NCBI GenBank assembly: GCA_017445015.1
Contig: JAFSVL010000088.1
Span: 1 to 64,000, forward strand
Direction of reading: 5' to 3'
Origin: Bacteroidales bacterium
GTDB taxonomy: Bacteria; Bacteroidota; Bacteroidia; Bacteroidales; UBA932
DNA: 64,000 bases
Shown: one piece after another, positions 50,057 through 58,320 of the stretch
How the letters are laid out: every line of letters starts with the position of its first letter
Position numbering within the stretch: the first letter of the stretch is position 1
The notes under the pieces: model-generated
What the model was told of the DNA's origin: nothing
The model's database searches: none
The model's input: only the letters and a program-made list of their open reading frames with translations
Translations under genes and position numbers: made by a program

Positions 50057-50844
50057 TTCCCTGACAGCAGCAGTTTCAACTGATTGATACCGGAGACTGG
50101 AATGGCCTTTCCCTTCCGGAAGAGGCTGATATGGCCGGTTTCTTCCGAGACGACCAGGATGTCGGCATCCGACTGTTCGGAAAGCCCCAGAGCGGCCTTG
50201 TGCCGCATCCCGTAACTGGCGGGAATATCCAGGCGGGTGGAGATGGGCAGGGTGCAGCGGGCGGCCATGATGCGGTTCCCGCTGATGATCATCGCCCCGT
50301 CATGCATGGGGGAGTTTTTGAAAAAGAGACTGAGAATCAGACGTTTGCTGATGGAGGCATCCACAACGTCTCCGGTGGCGAGGATGTCTTCGAGCCGGTC
50401 GGACTGGCGCAGTACGATGAGCGCCCCGGTCTTTGCCGCCCCCATTTCCATGCAGGCTTCGGCCAGTTGGGCGATGCTTGTCTCATGCAGGTCCTCATCC
50501 GCCTTGAAGCCGAGGATGCGGGAGAGCAGATTGCGTTTTTCCAGCGAATTCCCCGCGGTGCGGCCGATATTTCCCAGGAAACGCCGGATTTCCGGCTGGA
50601 AAAGCACGATCAGCGCAATCACGCCCACATCGAGCACCGTCCCGAGCAGCGAGGACACGAGCCGCATGCCCAGTACGTCGGCGGCGATGCGGGCAATCAG
50701 CAGCAAAAGGATGGAGATGAAGATATTCATCGCCGAAGATCCGCGGATCTGCCTGAAAACCAAATAGATAATCAGGGCAACGAGAACTATGTCGAGGATG
50801 TCTGCGGGCGAAATGTGCAGGAATCCCGGTAAAATCGAAATCAT
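50053..50844 (-). CDS. cdaA: Diadenylate cyclase CdaA
   Basis: 263 residues from ATG 50842-50844; a -7 box lies between this codon and the further upstream start at 50871. CdaA makes c-di-AMP from two ATP. Three N-terminal TM helices (DILDIVLVALIIYLVF, MNIFISILLLLIARIAADVL, LGTVLDVGVIALIVLFQ) are followed by the DAC domain: TGALIVLRQSDRLEDI, SLFFKNSPMHDGAMIISGNRI (DGA motif) and YGMRHKAALGLSEQSDADILVVSEETG. The usual RHR triad is RHK. First gene of an operon with mutS2, yraN, manC and the deacylase gene. Confidence 0.94.
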   Translation of the reverse strand: MISILPGFLHISPADILDIVLVALIIYLVFRQIRGSSAMNIFISILLLLIARIAADVLGMRLVSSLLGTVLDVGVIALIVLFQPEIRRFLGNIGRTAGNSLEKRNLLSRILGFKADEDLHETSIAQLAEACMEMGAAKTGALIVLRQSDRLEDILATGDVVDASISKRLILSLFFKNSPMHDGAMIISGNRIMAARCTLPISTRLDIPASYGMRHKAALGLSEQSDADILVVSEETGHISLFRKGKAIPVSGINQLKLLLSGK

Positions 50845-50848
50845 CGTA

Positions 50849-50856
50849 CAAATATA
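50849..50856 (-). promoter_or_regulatory. -7 box of the cdaA operon
   Basis: Minus-strand TATATTTG, exact TAnnTTTG, 4 nt from the chosen cdaA ATG. Confidence 0.65.
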
Positions 50857-50906
50857 AGAATAAATTTTCATGCGTCCTTTTGAAGCAGGTTATTATCAAT
50901 CAAATG

Positions 50907-50937
50907 TTTGTAATTTGAAAATTAATTCGTATTTTTG
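50907..50937 (+). promoter_or_regulatory. Promoter of the rplC-rpsC operon
   Basis: -33 TTTG (50907-50910), 19-nt spacer, -7 TATTTTTG (50930-50937); the best full match to the phylum consensus in this window. Confidence 0.85.
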
Positions 50938-50940
50938 CAG

Positions 50941-50979
50941 CCCGCAAAATTGCGGGAATATACTTAAAGTATTTATACT
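50941..50979 (+). promoter_or_regulatory. Structured leader of the ribosomal protein operon
   Basis: Two short hairpins in the 61-nt leader: CCCGCAA-AA-TTGCGGG (50941-50956) and AGTAT-TT-ATACT (50968-50979). A candidate site for autogenous control by an encoded ribosomal protein (L4 would be the classical one); this is inference from position only. Confidence 0.4.
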
Positions 50980-50998
50980 CAATTAATTAATTAAACCA

Positions 50999-51625
50999 AT
51001 GCCTGGATTAATTGGAAAGAAAATCGGAATGACTTCCGTTTTCAGTGCCGAGGGCAAGAACATGCCATGCACTGTTATCGAGGCTGGTCCGTGCGTTGTT
51101 ACGCAAATCCGTACAGTAGAAAAAGATGGTTATGCCGCTGTACAGCTTGCCTATGACGAAACGACTGAAAAGCACGCCAGCGCGCCTCTGATGGGGCATT
51201 TCAAAAAGGCAGGAACCACGCCCAAGCGTAAGCTCGTCGAATTTCCGGCGGATTTCGCGAGGGAGCTGAATCTCGGCGATGTCCTCACCGTCAGCGATGT
51301 TTTCGCTGAGGACGGTGCGTTCGTGGACGTTGTCGGTACTTCCAAAGGTAGGGGTTTCCAGGGTGTCGTGCATCGCTGGGGTTTCGCCGGTGTCGGCGGA
51401 CAGACCCACGGCCAGCACAACCGTCTGCGCCACCCCGGTTCCATGGGTGCATCTTCCTGGCCGTCCCGCGTACTTCCCGGTATGCGTATGGCCGGCCATA
51501 TGGGAAATGAGCGCGTGAAGGTGTTCAACCTTCAGGTGATCAAGGTCATCCCTGAGAACAATCTCATCGTTGTCAAGGGTTCCGTTCCGGGAGCCAAGGG
51601 TTCTTATGTAATTTTGGAGGCTTAA
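50999..51625 (+). CDS. rplC: 50S ribosomal protein L3
   Basis: 208 residues. [19 protein letters not shown] at the start and the conserved [34 protein letters not shown] loop that reaches into the peptidyl transferase region, then [19 protein letters not shown]. It is the first gene here; rpsJ, which normally precedes it, is absent and a separate promoter lies directly upstream. Confidence 0.98.
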   Translation: MPGLIGKKIGMTSVFSAEGKNMPCTVIEAGPCVVTQIRTVEKDGYAAVQLAYDETTEKHASAPLMGHFKKAGTTPKRKLVEFPADFARELNLGDVLTVSDVFAEDGAFVDVVGTSKGRGFQGVVHRWGFAGVGGQTHGQHNRLRHPGSMGASSWPSRVLPGMRMAGHMGNERVKVFNLQVIKVIPENNLIVVKGSVPGAKGSYVILEA

Positions 51626-51629
51626 GACT

Positions 51630-52259
51630 ATGAAACTCGACGTTTTGAAAATTGACGGAACTCCCTCCGGAAAGCAGGTCGAACTGGCGGACAGCGTATT
51701 TGCCGTCACCCCCAATGACCATGCCATCTACCTTGACGTAGTGCAGTATCTCGCCAACCAGCGTCATGGCAATGCCAAGACCAAGGACCGCAGCGAGATT
51801 GCCCACAGCACGAAGAAACTCGGACGCCAGAAGGGCGGCGGCGGAGCACGCCACGGCTCTCTCAAGTCGAACATCTTCGTCGGCGGCGGACGCGTATTCG
51901 GCCCCGTGCCCCGCTTCTACCACCACAAGCTGAACAAGAAAGTCAAGAAACTCGCCCGTGTCTCCGCGCTCAGCTACAAGGCTCAGGAGAATGCGATATT
52001 CATGCTTGAGCCCTTTACCATGGAGGCGCCCAAGACCAAGGAATTCCTGCAGATCGTTTCCGCCATCAAGGCCGGCGACCGCAAGGTGCTGTTCGTGCTC
52101 CCGCAGAATTCCGACAATATTTTCCTTTCATCCCGTAACCTTCCCCAGGTGAATGTCATCACCGTGGACGAGATCAACACCTACGCCATCATGAACGCCA
52201 ATTCTCTGGTGCTCATCGACGGTGTCCAGGATATTCTTGCCCAGAGGAACGAACGTTAA
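51630..52259 (+). CDS. rplD: 50S ribosomal protein L4
   Basis: 209 residues, 4 nt after rplC. HSTKKLGRQKGGGGARHGSLKSNIFVGGGRVFGPVPR contains the extended loop lining the exit tunnel, and LDVVQYLANQRHGNAKTKDRSE is the family N-terminal helix. In many bacteria L4 also regulates its own operon. Confidence 0.98.
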   Translation: MKLDVLKIDGTPSGKQVELADSVFAVTPNDHAIYLDVVQYLANQRHGNAKTKDRSEIAHSTKKLGRQKGGGGARHGSLKSNIFVGGGRVFGPVPRFYHHKLNKKVKKLARVSALSYKAQENAIFMLEPFTMEAPKTKEFLQIVSAIKAGDRKVLFVLPQNSDNIFLSSRNLPQVNVITVDEINTYAIMNANSLVLIDGVQDILAQRNER

Positions 52260-52271
52260 AAGATTACTCAG

Positions 52272-52562
52272 ATGGGAATTATCATTAAGCCAATCGTAAC
52301 AGAGAAGCTGACGGCTCAGGGCGAAAAGTTGAACCGTTACGGCTTTATCGTCGACCGGAAAGCCAACAAGCTTCAGATCAAAGAGGCGGTGGAAAAGATG
52401 TACGGAGTTTCCGTGGAAGCCGTCAATACTGTCAATTATCACGGTAAACGCAAGTCCCGCTTTACCAAGAGCGGACTCCTGCGGGGCCGTATGAATCACT
52501 TCAAGAAGGCGTATGTCTCCCTTGCCGGTGATGACAAGATTGATTTTTACAGCAACATTTAA
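52272..52562 (+). CDS. rplW: 50S ribosomal protein L23
   Basis: 96 residues. IIIKPIVTEKLTAQ at the start, YGFIVDRKANKLQIKEAVEKMYGVSVEAVNTVNYHGK in the centre. L23 forms the docking site at the tunnel exit for trigger factor and SRP. 12 nt after rplD. Confidence 0.97.
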   Translation: MGIIIKPIVTEKLTAQGEKLNRYGFIVDRKANKLQIKEAVEKMYGVSVEAVNTVNYHGKRKSRFTKSGLLRGRMNHFKKAYVSLAGDDKIDFYSNI

Positions 52563-52577
52563 GGGGAGGACACGAAA

Positions 52578-53402
52578 ATGGCAGTAAGAAAATTCAAGCC
52601 GGTAACTCCCGGCCAGCGGAACAAGGTCATCAGCACCTTTGAGGAAATCACCGCGAAGAAGCCCCAGAAGTCATTGCTCGAGCCTCTCAAGAGCACCGGC
52701 GGCCGCAACAACACCGGCCAGATGACCGTGCGTTATCTGGGCGGCGGCCACAAGCGGATGTACCGTATCATCGACTTCCGTCGTAACAAGGACAACTGCA
52801 CCGCTACCGTGCTTACCATCGAGTACGATCCCAACCGCAGCGCACGTATCGCCCTCGTACAGTATGAGGATGGTGAGAAGCGCTATATCATTGCTCCTGA
52901 CGGACTGAAGCCCGGCCAGGTCATCGCCTCCGGCAGCGGTGTCGCTCCCGAAGTGGGCAATGCCCTTCCCCTGAGCGAGATCCCCGTCGGTACGCTCGTT
53001 CACAACATCGAACTCCGTCCCGGACAGGGTGCCGCCATGGCCCGCAGCGCCGGTGCGTCGGCCCAGCTCGCCGCCCGTGAAGGAAACCATGCCGTCCTGC
53101 GCCTGCCTTCGGGTGAGACCCGCATGGTGCTCGTTTCCTGCCGCGCCACGGTAGGTACGGTCTCCAATCCGGACCACAACCTGGAGTCCCACGGAAAGGC
53201 CGGCCGCCGTCGCCATCTCGGCAAGCGTCCGCACAACCGTGGTGTCGTGATGAACCCTGTCGATCACCCGATGGGTGGTGGTGAAGGCCGCGCTTCCGGC
53301 GGACATCCGCGTTCGCGCAAGGGTCTGCCCGCGAAGGGTTACAAGACCCGCAATCCGAAGGCGGCGTCCAACAAGTTCATCATTGAGAGGAGAAAGAAGT
53401 AA
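52578..53402 (+). CDS. rplB: 50S ribosomal protein L2
   Basis: 274 residues. [64 protein letters not shown] and the C-terminal [24 protein letters not shown] loop with the conserved His near the peptidyl transferase centre. 15 nt after rplW. Confidence 0.98.
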   Translation: MAVRKFKPVTPGQRNKVISTFEEITAKKPQKSLLEPLKSTGGRNNTGQMTVRYLGGGHKRMYRIIDFRRNKDNCTATVLTIEYDPNRSARIALVQYEDGEKRYIIAPDGLKPGQVIASGSGVAPEVGNALPLSEIPVGTLVHNIELRPGQGAAMARSAGASAQLAAREGNHAVLRLPSGETRMVLVSCRATVGTVSNPDHNLESHGKAGRRRHLGKRPHNRGVVMNPVDHPMGGGEGRASGGHPRSRKGLPAKGYKTRNPKAASNKFIIERRKK

Positions 53403-53425
53403 TCCGGAATAAAACGAAATAGATT

Positions 53426-53698
53426 ATGAGTCGTTCATTAAGAAAAGGTCCGTATATCCAGGAAGCCCTGGAGAAGAAGGTTCTTGCTATGAATGAAGGT
53501 AGCAAGGCCAAGGAGGTGGTCAAGACCTGGTCCCGTGCCAGCATGATCTCTCCTGACTTCATCGGCCACACCATTGCCGTCCATAACGGAAACAAGTTTA
53601 TTCCGGTGTATGTAACGGAGCAGATGGTCGGCCACAAACTCGGCGAATTCGCCCCGACCCGTACCTTCAGGGGCCATGCAGGTAACAATAAGAAGTAA
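53426..53698 (+). CDS. rpsS: 30S ribosomal protein S19
   Basis: 90 residues. [68 protein letters not shown] is the S19 core in the 30S head. 23 nt after rplB. Confidence 0.98.
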   Translation: MSRSLRKGPYIQEALEKKVLAMNEGSKAKEVVKTWSRASMISPDFIGHTIAVHNGNKFIPVYVTEQMVGHKLGEFAPTRTFRGHAGNNKK

Positions 53699-53703
53699 AG
53701 ACT

Positions 53704-54120
53704 ATGGGAAAGCGTAAAAGAGAAATGGCCGAGCGCCTCAAGGAGGCGAAGAAGGTTACGTCGGTTGCCAAGTTGAATGATGTCCCTACCTCTCCCCGCA
53801 AGATGCGTCTTGTCGCGGATACCGTCAGGGGTGTCGAGGTGAACCGTGCACTCGACCTGCTCCGGTTCTCGAAGCGGGAGGCTTCCATCCGTCTGGAGAA
53901 GCTGCTTCGCAGCGCCATCGCGAACTGGGAGGCCAAGAACCCCGACAGTTCCAAGGAACTGGAGAACGGGAATGTCTATGTCAAGACCATCATGGTCGGT
54001 GAAGGACGTACGCTGAAGCGTATCCGTCCCTGCCCTCAGGGCCGGGCCGGCCGCATCCGCAAGCGTTCCAACCATGTGACCGTTATCCTTGATGTTAAAC
54101 AACCGGTAGAGAACAAGTAA
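53704..54120 (+). CDS. rplV: 50S ribosomal protein L22
   Basis: 138 residues. The family core is [47 protein letters not shown], with [29 protein letters not shown] for the tunnel hairpin (macrolide region). The N-terminus has an extra basic helix ([16 protein letters not shown]) of about 20 residues. 5 nt after rpsS. Confidence 0.97.
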   Translation: MGKRKREMAERLKEAKKVTSVAKLNDVPTSPRKMRLVADTVRGVEVNRALDLLRFSKREASIRLEKLLRSAIANWEAKNPDSSKELENGNVYVKTIMVGEGRTLKRIRPCPQGRAGRIRKRSNHVTVILDVKQPVENK

Positions 54121-54121
54121 T

Positions 54122-54877
54122 ATGGGACAGAAAACTAATCCTATCAGCAACAGAATCGGCATTACCCGTGGTTGGGACTCTAACTGGTGTGGAGGAAACT
54201 ACGCGGAGAAAATCGCGGAGGACTACGAAATCCGTAAATATCTGGGTGCCCGTCTTGCCAAGGCCAGCCTGAGCAAGATCATCATCGAGCGGACCCTCAA
54301 ACTTGTTACCGTCACCATCTACGCGGCCCGTCCGGGCTTCGTGATCGGAAAGGGCGGCCAGGAGGTGGAGAACCTCAAGAACGAGCTGAAGAAGGTCACC
54401 GGGAAGGATATCCAGATCAATATCTACGAAGTGAAGCGCCCCGAAGTGGACGCCCACATCGTCGCGGACAGCATCGCCCGTCAGATCGAGGGCCGTGTCT
54501 CCTACCGTCGTTCCATCAAGATGGCTGTCGCCAATACCATGCGTATGGGCGCCGAGGGCATCAAGATTCAGATCAGCGGCCGCGTCGGCGGTGCCGAAAT
54601 GGCCCGTTCCGAGATGTTCAAGGAAGGACGTACCCCGCTCCATACTTTCCGTGCCGACATCGACTACGCCCTGGCCGTTGCCAAGACGAAGGTCGGTGCC
54701 CTGGGCATCAAGGTGTGGATCTGCAACGGCGAGCGTTATGGCCGTCAGGACCTGACCCCCGCCGCCATCGCCGCCGCAAATGCGCAGGCTTCCGGCCAGC
54801 CCCGTACGGGCGGTCGTGACGGCCGTGGCCGCCGTGGGGACCGTCGCGGTTCCCGCAGGGATGGCGATCAGAAGTAG
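54122..54877 (+). CDS. rpsC: 30S ribosomal protein S3
   Basis: 251 residues. [24 protein letters not shown] domain motif [22 protein letters not shown], and [37 protein letters not shown]. The C-terminal tail is Gly/Arg-rich ([21 protein letters not shown]). Last gene of the operon: rplP, rpmC and rpsQ, which usually follow, are missing and a terminator comes right after. Confidence 0.98.
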   Translation: MGQKTNPISNRIGITRGWDSNWCGGNYAEKIAEDYEIRKYLGARLAKASLSKIIIERTLKLVTVTIYAARPGFVIGKGGQEVENLKNELKKVTGKDIQINIYEVKRPEVDAHIVADSIARQIEGRVSYRRSIKMAVANTMRMGAEGIKIQISGRVGGAEMARSEMFKEGRTPLHTFRADIDYALAVAKTKVGALGIKVWICNGERYGRQDLTPAAIAAANAQASGQPRTGGRDGRGRRGDRRGSRRDGDQK

Positions 54878-54901
54878 TTTGCAAAAAATTACTATCTTTA
54901 T

Positions 54902-54935
54902 AGCCGGTTCCGGATATTCCGAGACCGGCTTTTTT
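54902..54935 (+). terminator. Intrinsic terminator of the ribosomal operon
   Basis: Stem AGCCGGT / ACCGGCT with an inner stem (TCCGGA-TAT-TCCGAG), then TTTTTT which runs into the ATG of the next gene at 54936. Confidence 0.8.
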
Positions 54936-55430
54936 ATGTTTCGACGTATCCTTTATATCCTGTTGCTGCTCCTGCTCCCCGCTGCGGCCTGCCATTCTGC
55001 AGGAACACCCCGGAAAGGTTTGCAGGAGGGGGATATGTTCGTGGATTTCCCACTTGCCGGAGGGAAGCGCTTTTCCGATTATGTCGGCCGGGGCACCTAT
55101 GTCCTGGTATATGGCTGGGCCTCGTGGTCCGCACCTTCCGTAGCCCGGCTTTCCCGGCTGGAAAGCGTGGCGGCCGGCCTTCCTTCCGGAAGGGTGACGG
55201 CCCTGTCGCTGTCCTTGTGCGACAATCCTGCCGATGCGGCGGCTGGGGCGGCGCTGTATGCCCCTTCCATTCCGCTGGCCGTAAGCGAGGAGTCCGCTCC
55301 CGCGGGCATGCTGGGGATCACAACGCTGCCTGCCCTGATGCTGTTCGGCCCCGACGGAACCTTGCTCAAACGGAATCTGCGCTGGCGCGACCTGCCTAAA
55401 ATCCTTCGTTATACCGGTGGAGACGCTTAA
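54936..55430 (+). CDS. Thioredoxin-fold lipoprotein or secreted protein without active-site cysteines
   Basis: 164 residues. N-terminal export signal (RRILYILLLLLLPAAACHSAG), possibly a lipoprotein, though the lipobox (A-A-A-C) is weak. Then a TlpA/AhpC-like fold: LQEGDMFVDFPLAGGKRFSDYVGRG, VLVYGWASWSAPSVARLSRLE, ITTLPALMLFGPDGTLLKRNLRW. The position of the usual WCxPC is W-S-A-P-S, so both redox cysteines are Ser and it cannot act as a disulfide reductase. The cis-Pro (TTLPA) is kept. Start directly follows the T-run of the rpl terminator; its stop overlaps uvrC by 14 nt. Confidence 0.82.
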   Translation: MFRRILYILLLLLLPAAACHSAGTPRKGLQEGDMFVDFPLAGGKRFSDYVGRGTYVLVYGWASWSAPSVARLSRLESVAAGLPSGRVTALSLSLCDNPADAAAGAALYAPSIPLAVSEESAPAGMLGITTLPALMLFGPDGTLLKRNLRWRDLPKILRYTGGDA

Positions 55431-57207
55431 AGACAAAATCGCCCTTCTCCCGCACGCCCCCGGGGTTTACCGTTATTATGATGCGGCGGGGACGGTCATC
55501 TATGTAGGGAAGGCGAAGGACCTTTTCAAACGGGTATCGCAGTATTTTGTCGATCCGGCCCGGCTGACGCTCAAGACGCGGCACCTGGTTGCAAAAATCG
55601 CCGATATCCAGTATGCGGTCGTGGACAGTGAGGCGGATGCCCTTCTGCTGGAAAACAACCTCATCAAACAGTACAAACCGCGTTACAATATCCTGCTCAA
55701 GGACTCAAAGACCTACCCCTGGATTTGTGTTACGGCGGAGCCCTTTCCCCGGGTTTTCCTGACGCGCCGTGTCGTGAAGGACGGTTCCCGCTACTTCGGG
55801 CCCTACAGTTCCGTCATGCACGCGAGGGTGCTGATGGACTTCTTCCGGACGAACTATCCGCTGCGCAGCTGCAAGCATAAGATTGATGCTGAAGACGTTC
55901 TGCGCCGGCGTATCCGTCCCTGCCTGGATATTCAGATCGGGCGCTGCAGGGGATGCTGCAACGGCGGCATTTCCACATCGGAATACGGGGCGATGGTAGA
56001 GGAAATCGTACATCTGCTTTCCGGCGGGGTCAACGATATTGTCCGGGGCTACAGGACGGCGATGAAAGAGGCGGCGGACCAGCTGGATTTTGAACGGGCC
56101 CAGGCTCTCAAGGACCGTATGGACGCGCTGCAGCGCCATTATGCCAAATCCGTCATCACGACTTCCGGGGATACGGAAGCGGATGTCTTCTCTCTGGTTT
56201 TTGACGGTTCCGACGCCTTTGGGAACTTCCTGCGCGTGCGTGGCGGGGCCATCATCCAGTCCCTCAACCTGGGCTTCAAACTGAATATCGAAGAGGAACG
56301 GGAGGCGGTGCTGAGCGAATTCATCGCCGAGATCCGCGCAAAATTCGGCGCGCTCTCCAGGGAACTGATCGTGCCCTTTCTGCCGGATGTGGCCTTCGAC
56401 GGGCTTCGGGTGCCGCTGCGCGGGGATAAACTCGCGCTGCTGGAACTCAGTACAAAGAATGCGAAGGAATTCCGCTTTAATGCGCTGAAATCCAAAGAGC
56501 GCACCAATCCCCAGGAATATCGCGAAGGGGTGCTGGAGGAATTGCGTGTGGCGCTGGGCATGAGGGAACTGCCCCGGCACATGGAGTGCTTTGACAATTC
56601 CAATATCCTCGGAACGAATCCCGTGGCGGCCTGCGTGGTTTTCCGCGATGCGGAGCCCTCCAAGCGCGATTACCGGAAATTCAAGATCAAGACTGTGGTG
56701 GGGGCGAACGACTATGCCTCGATGAAGGAAATCGTGAACCGGCGCTATGCGAGGATGTTGCAGGAGGCGCCGGAGGACCTTCCGCAACTGGTGGTCATCG
56801 ACGGAGGAAAGGGACAGTTGAATTTTGCCTGGCAGGCGCTCTGCGAACTGGGCATCCAGGACCGCCTGACCGTAGTGGGGCTGGCAGAACGGATGGAAGA
56901 GATTATCCGTGTGGGTGATCCGTATCCACTGTTCCTGGACCGCAATTCCCGCGCTTTCAAGGTGATTACGCATATTCGTGACGAAGCGCACCGCTTCGGT
57001 ATTACCTTCCACCGTTCATTGCGGAGCAAGTCTGCGTTGCAGGGGGCGTTGGATACCATCAAAGGTGTCGGGCCGAAGACTGCGGAAAGCCTGCTGATGC
57101 ACTTTGGCAGCGTGGCACGCATCGCGGCTGCGCCCGTGGATGAAATCGCCGCCCTGACGGGACCGGTGCTCGCCGTCCGTATCCATGAAGCATTAAACCA
57201 TGACTGA
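55417..57207 (+). CDS. uvrC: Excinuclease ABC subunit C
   Basis: 596 residues from GTG 55417, with METLKDKIALLPHAPGVYRYYD preceding the GIY-YIG nuclease (VIYVGKAKDLFKRVSQYF). A UvrBC coiled-coil domain (DQLDFERAQALKDRMDAL) and the RNase H-like second nuclease (MECFDNSNILGTNPVAACVVF, LVVIDGGKGQLNFAW) are complete, and the C-terminal HhH (IKGVGPKTAESLLMHFGSVARIAAA) binds DNA. A Cys cluster at about residue 170 (CLDIQIGRCRGCCNG) is the normal UvrC Fe-S or metal loop. Confidence 0.97.
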   Translation: METLKDKIALLPHAPGVYRYYDAAGTVIYVGKAKDLFKRVSQYFVDPARLTLKTRHLVAKIADIQYAVVDSEADALLLENNLIKQYKPRYNILLKDSKTYPWICVTAEPFPRVFLTRRVVKDGSRYFGPYSSVMHARVLMDFFRTNYPLRSCKHKIDAEDVLRRRIRPCLDIQIGRCRGCCNGGISTSEYGAMVEEIVHLLSGGVNDIVRGYRTAMKEAADQLDFERAQALKDRMDALQRHYAKSVITTSGDTEADVFSLVFDGSDAFGNFLRVRGGAIIQSLNLGFKLNIEEEREAVLSEFIAEIRAKFGALSRELIVPFLPDVAFDGLRVPLRGDKLALLELSTKNAKEFRFNALKSKERTNPQEYREGVLEELRVALGMRELPRHMECFDNSNILGTNPVAACVVFRDAEPSKRDYRKFKIKTVVGANDYASMKEIVNRRYARMLQEAPEDLPQLVVIDGGKGQLNFAWQALCELGIQDRLTVVGLAERMEEIIRVGDPYPLFLDRNSRAFKVITHIRDEAHRFGITFHRSLRSKSALQGALDTIKGVGPKTAESLLMHFGSVARIAAAPVDEIAALTGPVLAVRIHEALNHD

Positions 57208-57955
57208 AAAGAACTTTAACAAGGCTCTCAGCGTTTTCCTGCTGGCAGGTATGGCCTGCGCGGTCCTGTTCACTACCATTGCCCGTTTCCCTTCCGCCCA
57301 GGACGGAAAGGTGTTGCTGCTGGTTTCCGCCTTCAGTTCCCTGATGGGCATCCTCAGCGCCGTTTGTTCGGCCAACGGCCTCATCATTACCTTTTTGTTC
57401 GGGTTGCTGGATGTTTCGCTTTACGGCCTTATCTGCCTGCTGAACTGGAGGAGCGGGGGCGCAGGACTGGGGAACGCCCTGCTGCATTTCGTGTATTTTG
57501 TACCGATGCAGTTCGTCGGCTTTTTCCAGTGGCGGAGGCGCGGACGGTCGGAGCAGGGCGCGGTCCGTGCGCGCAGGCTTACGGCGCGGAGCCGTCTGCT
57601 GGCCGGCGTGGTGTTTCTTGCGGCGGGAACCGTGGCCTACCTGGTATTGCTGCATTTTGACCGGTCCGGCGTACAGGGCTTCTGGCGCTGGACGGTCCTG
57701 CTCGACGTGCTGCCGCTGGTGTGCAATATCATCGGGCAGGTCCTGATGTCCACGGCTTATATGGAACAGTGGATTTTCTGGATAGGCGTCAATATCTTTT
57801 CCATTGCGATGTGGGGGGGGACACTGAAGGACTCCCCGGATTCTTCCTATGCGCTCATCTACCTGATCAAGTATGCCTTCTATCTGCTCAACTCACTGAA
57901 CGGCCTGAGGATATGGCTGTCGTTGAGCGCTTCCGACCGGGGTTTGGATAAGTAA
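57200..57955 (+). CDS. PnuC-family nicotinamide nucleoside transporter
   Basis: 251 residues with about seven TM helices. PnuC motifs: VSAFSSLMGILSAVCSANGLIITFLFGLLDVSLYGLIC (N-terminal), NALLHFVYFVPMQFVGFFQWRR, and LMSTAYMEQWIFWIGVNIFSIAMW with the conserved W and N. It imports nicotinamide riboside or a related vitamin by facilitated diffusion followed by kinase trapping; substrate is inferred. A ribosylnicotinamide kinase is not seen nearby. 8-nt overlap with uvrC. Confidence 0.9.
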   Translation: MTEKNFNKALSVFLLAGMACAVLFTTIARFPSAQDGKVLLLVSAFSSLMGILSAVCSANGLIITFLFGLLDVSLYGLICLLNWRSGGAGLGNALLHFVYFVPMQFVGFFQWRRRGRSEQGAVRARRLTARSRLLAGVVFLAAGTVAYLVLLHFDRSGVQGFWRWTVLLDVLPLVCNIIGQVLMSTAYMEQWIFWIGVNIFSIAMWGGTLKDSPDSSYALIYLIKYAFYLLNSLNGLRIWLSLSASDRGLDK

Positions 57956-57966
57956 ATTTATTTCAT

Positions 57967-57974
57967 TACCTTTG
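57967..57974 (+). promoter_or_regulatory. -7 box of acpP
   Basis: TACCTTTG, exact TAnnTTTG, 52 nt before the acpP ATG. Confidence 0.6.
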
Positions 57975-58026
57975 CAGGCCAATTTGGAGTGAAATAGTTA
58001 AAAAACCTTAAAATAATCAACCAATT

Positions 58027-58269
58027 ATGGATTACGCAGAAATCAAAAAGAAAGTGACCGACATCATCGTGGACAGGCTCGGTGCAGAACCCTCCGAGGT
58101 GACCGAAGAGGCCAACTTTACCAATGACCTGGGCGCTGATTCCCTTGATACCGTCGAACTGCTCATGGAGTTCGAAAAGGTATTCGGCATCCAGATTCCC
58201 GATGAGGAAGCCAGCACTATCGCTACCGTCAAGGACGCTATCGAGAAAGTGGCTGAGAAGATCGCTTAA
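58027..58269 (+). CDS. acpP: Acyl carrier protein
   Basis: 80 residues. The phosphopantetheine serine is in the [19 protein letters not shown] motif; the surrounding acidic helices ([13 protein letters not shown]) are classical. ACP carries fatty acyl groups for fatty-acid, and probably lipid A and sphingolipid, synthesis. fabF, which often follows acpP, is not here; an intrinsic terminator separates it from the next, convergent gene. Confidence 0.98.
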   Translation: MDYAEIKKKVTDIIVDRLGAEPSEVTEEANFTNDLGADSLDTVELLMEFEKVFGIQIPDEEASTIATVKDAIEKVAEKIA

Positions 58270-58288
58270 AAGTCATATATTGACGAAT

Positions 58289-58320
58289 AAAAAAGCCGCC
58301 CGTCCGGGGTGGCTTTTTTT
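58289..58320. terminator. Bidirectional terminator between acpP and the DUF4270 gene
   Basis: AAAAAAGCCGCCC / GGGTGGCTTTTTTT hairpin with G-U pairs; T-runs on both strands. Confidence 0.8.
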
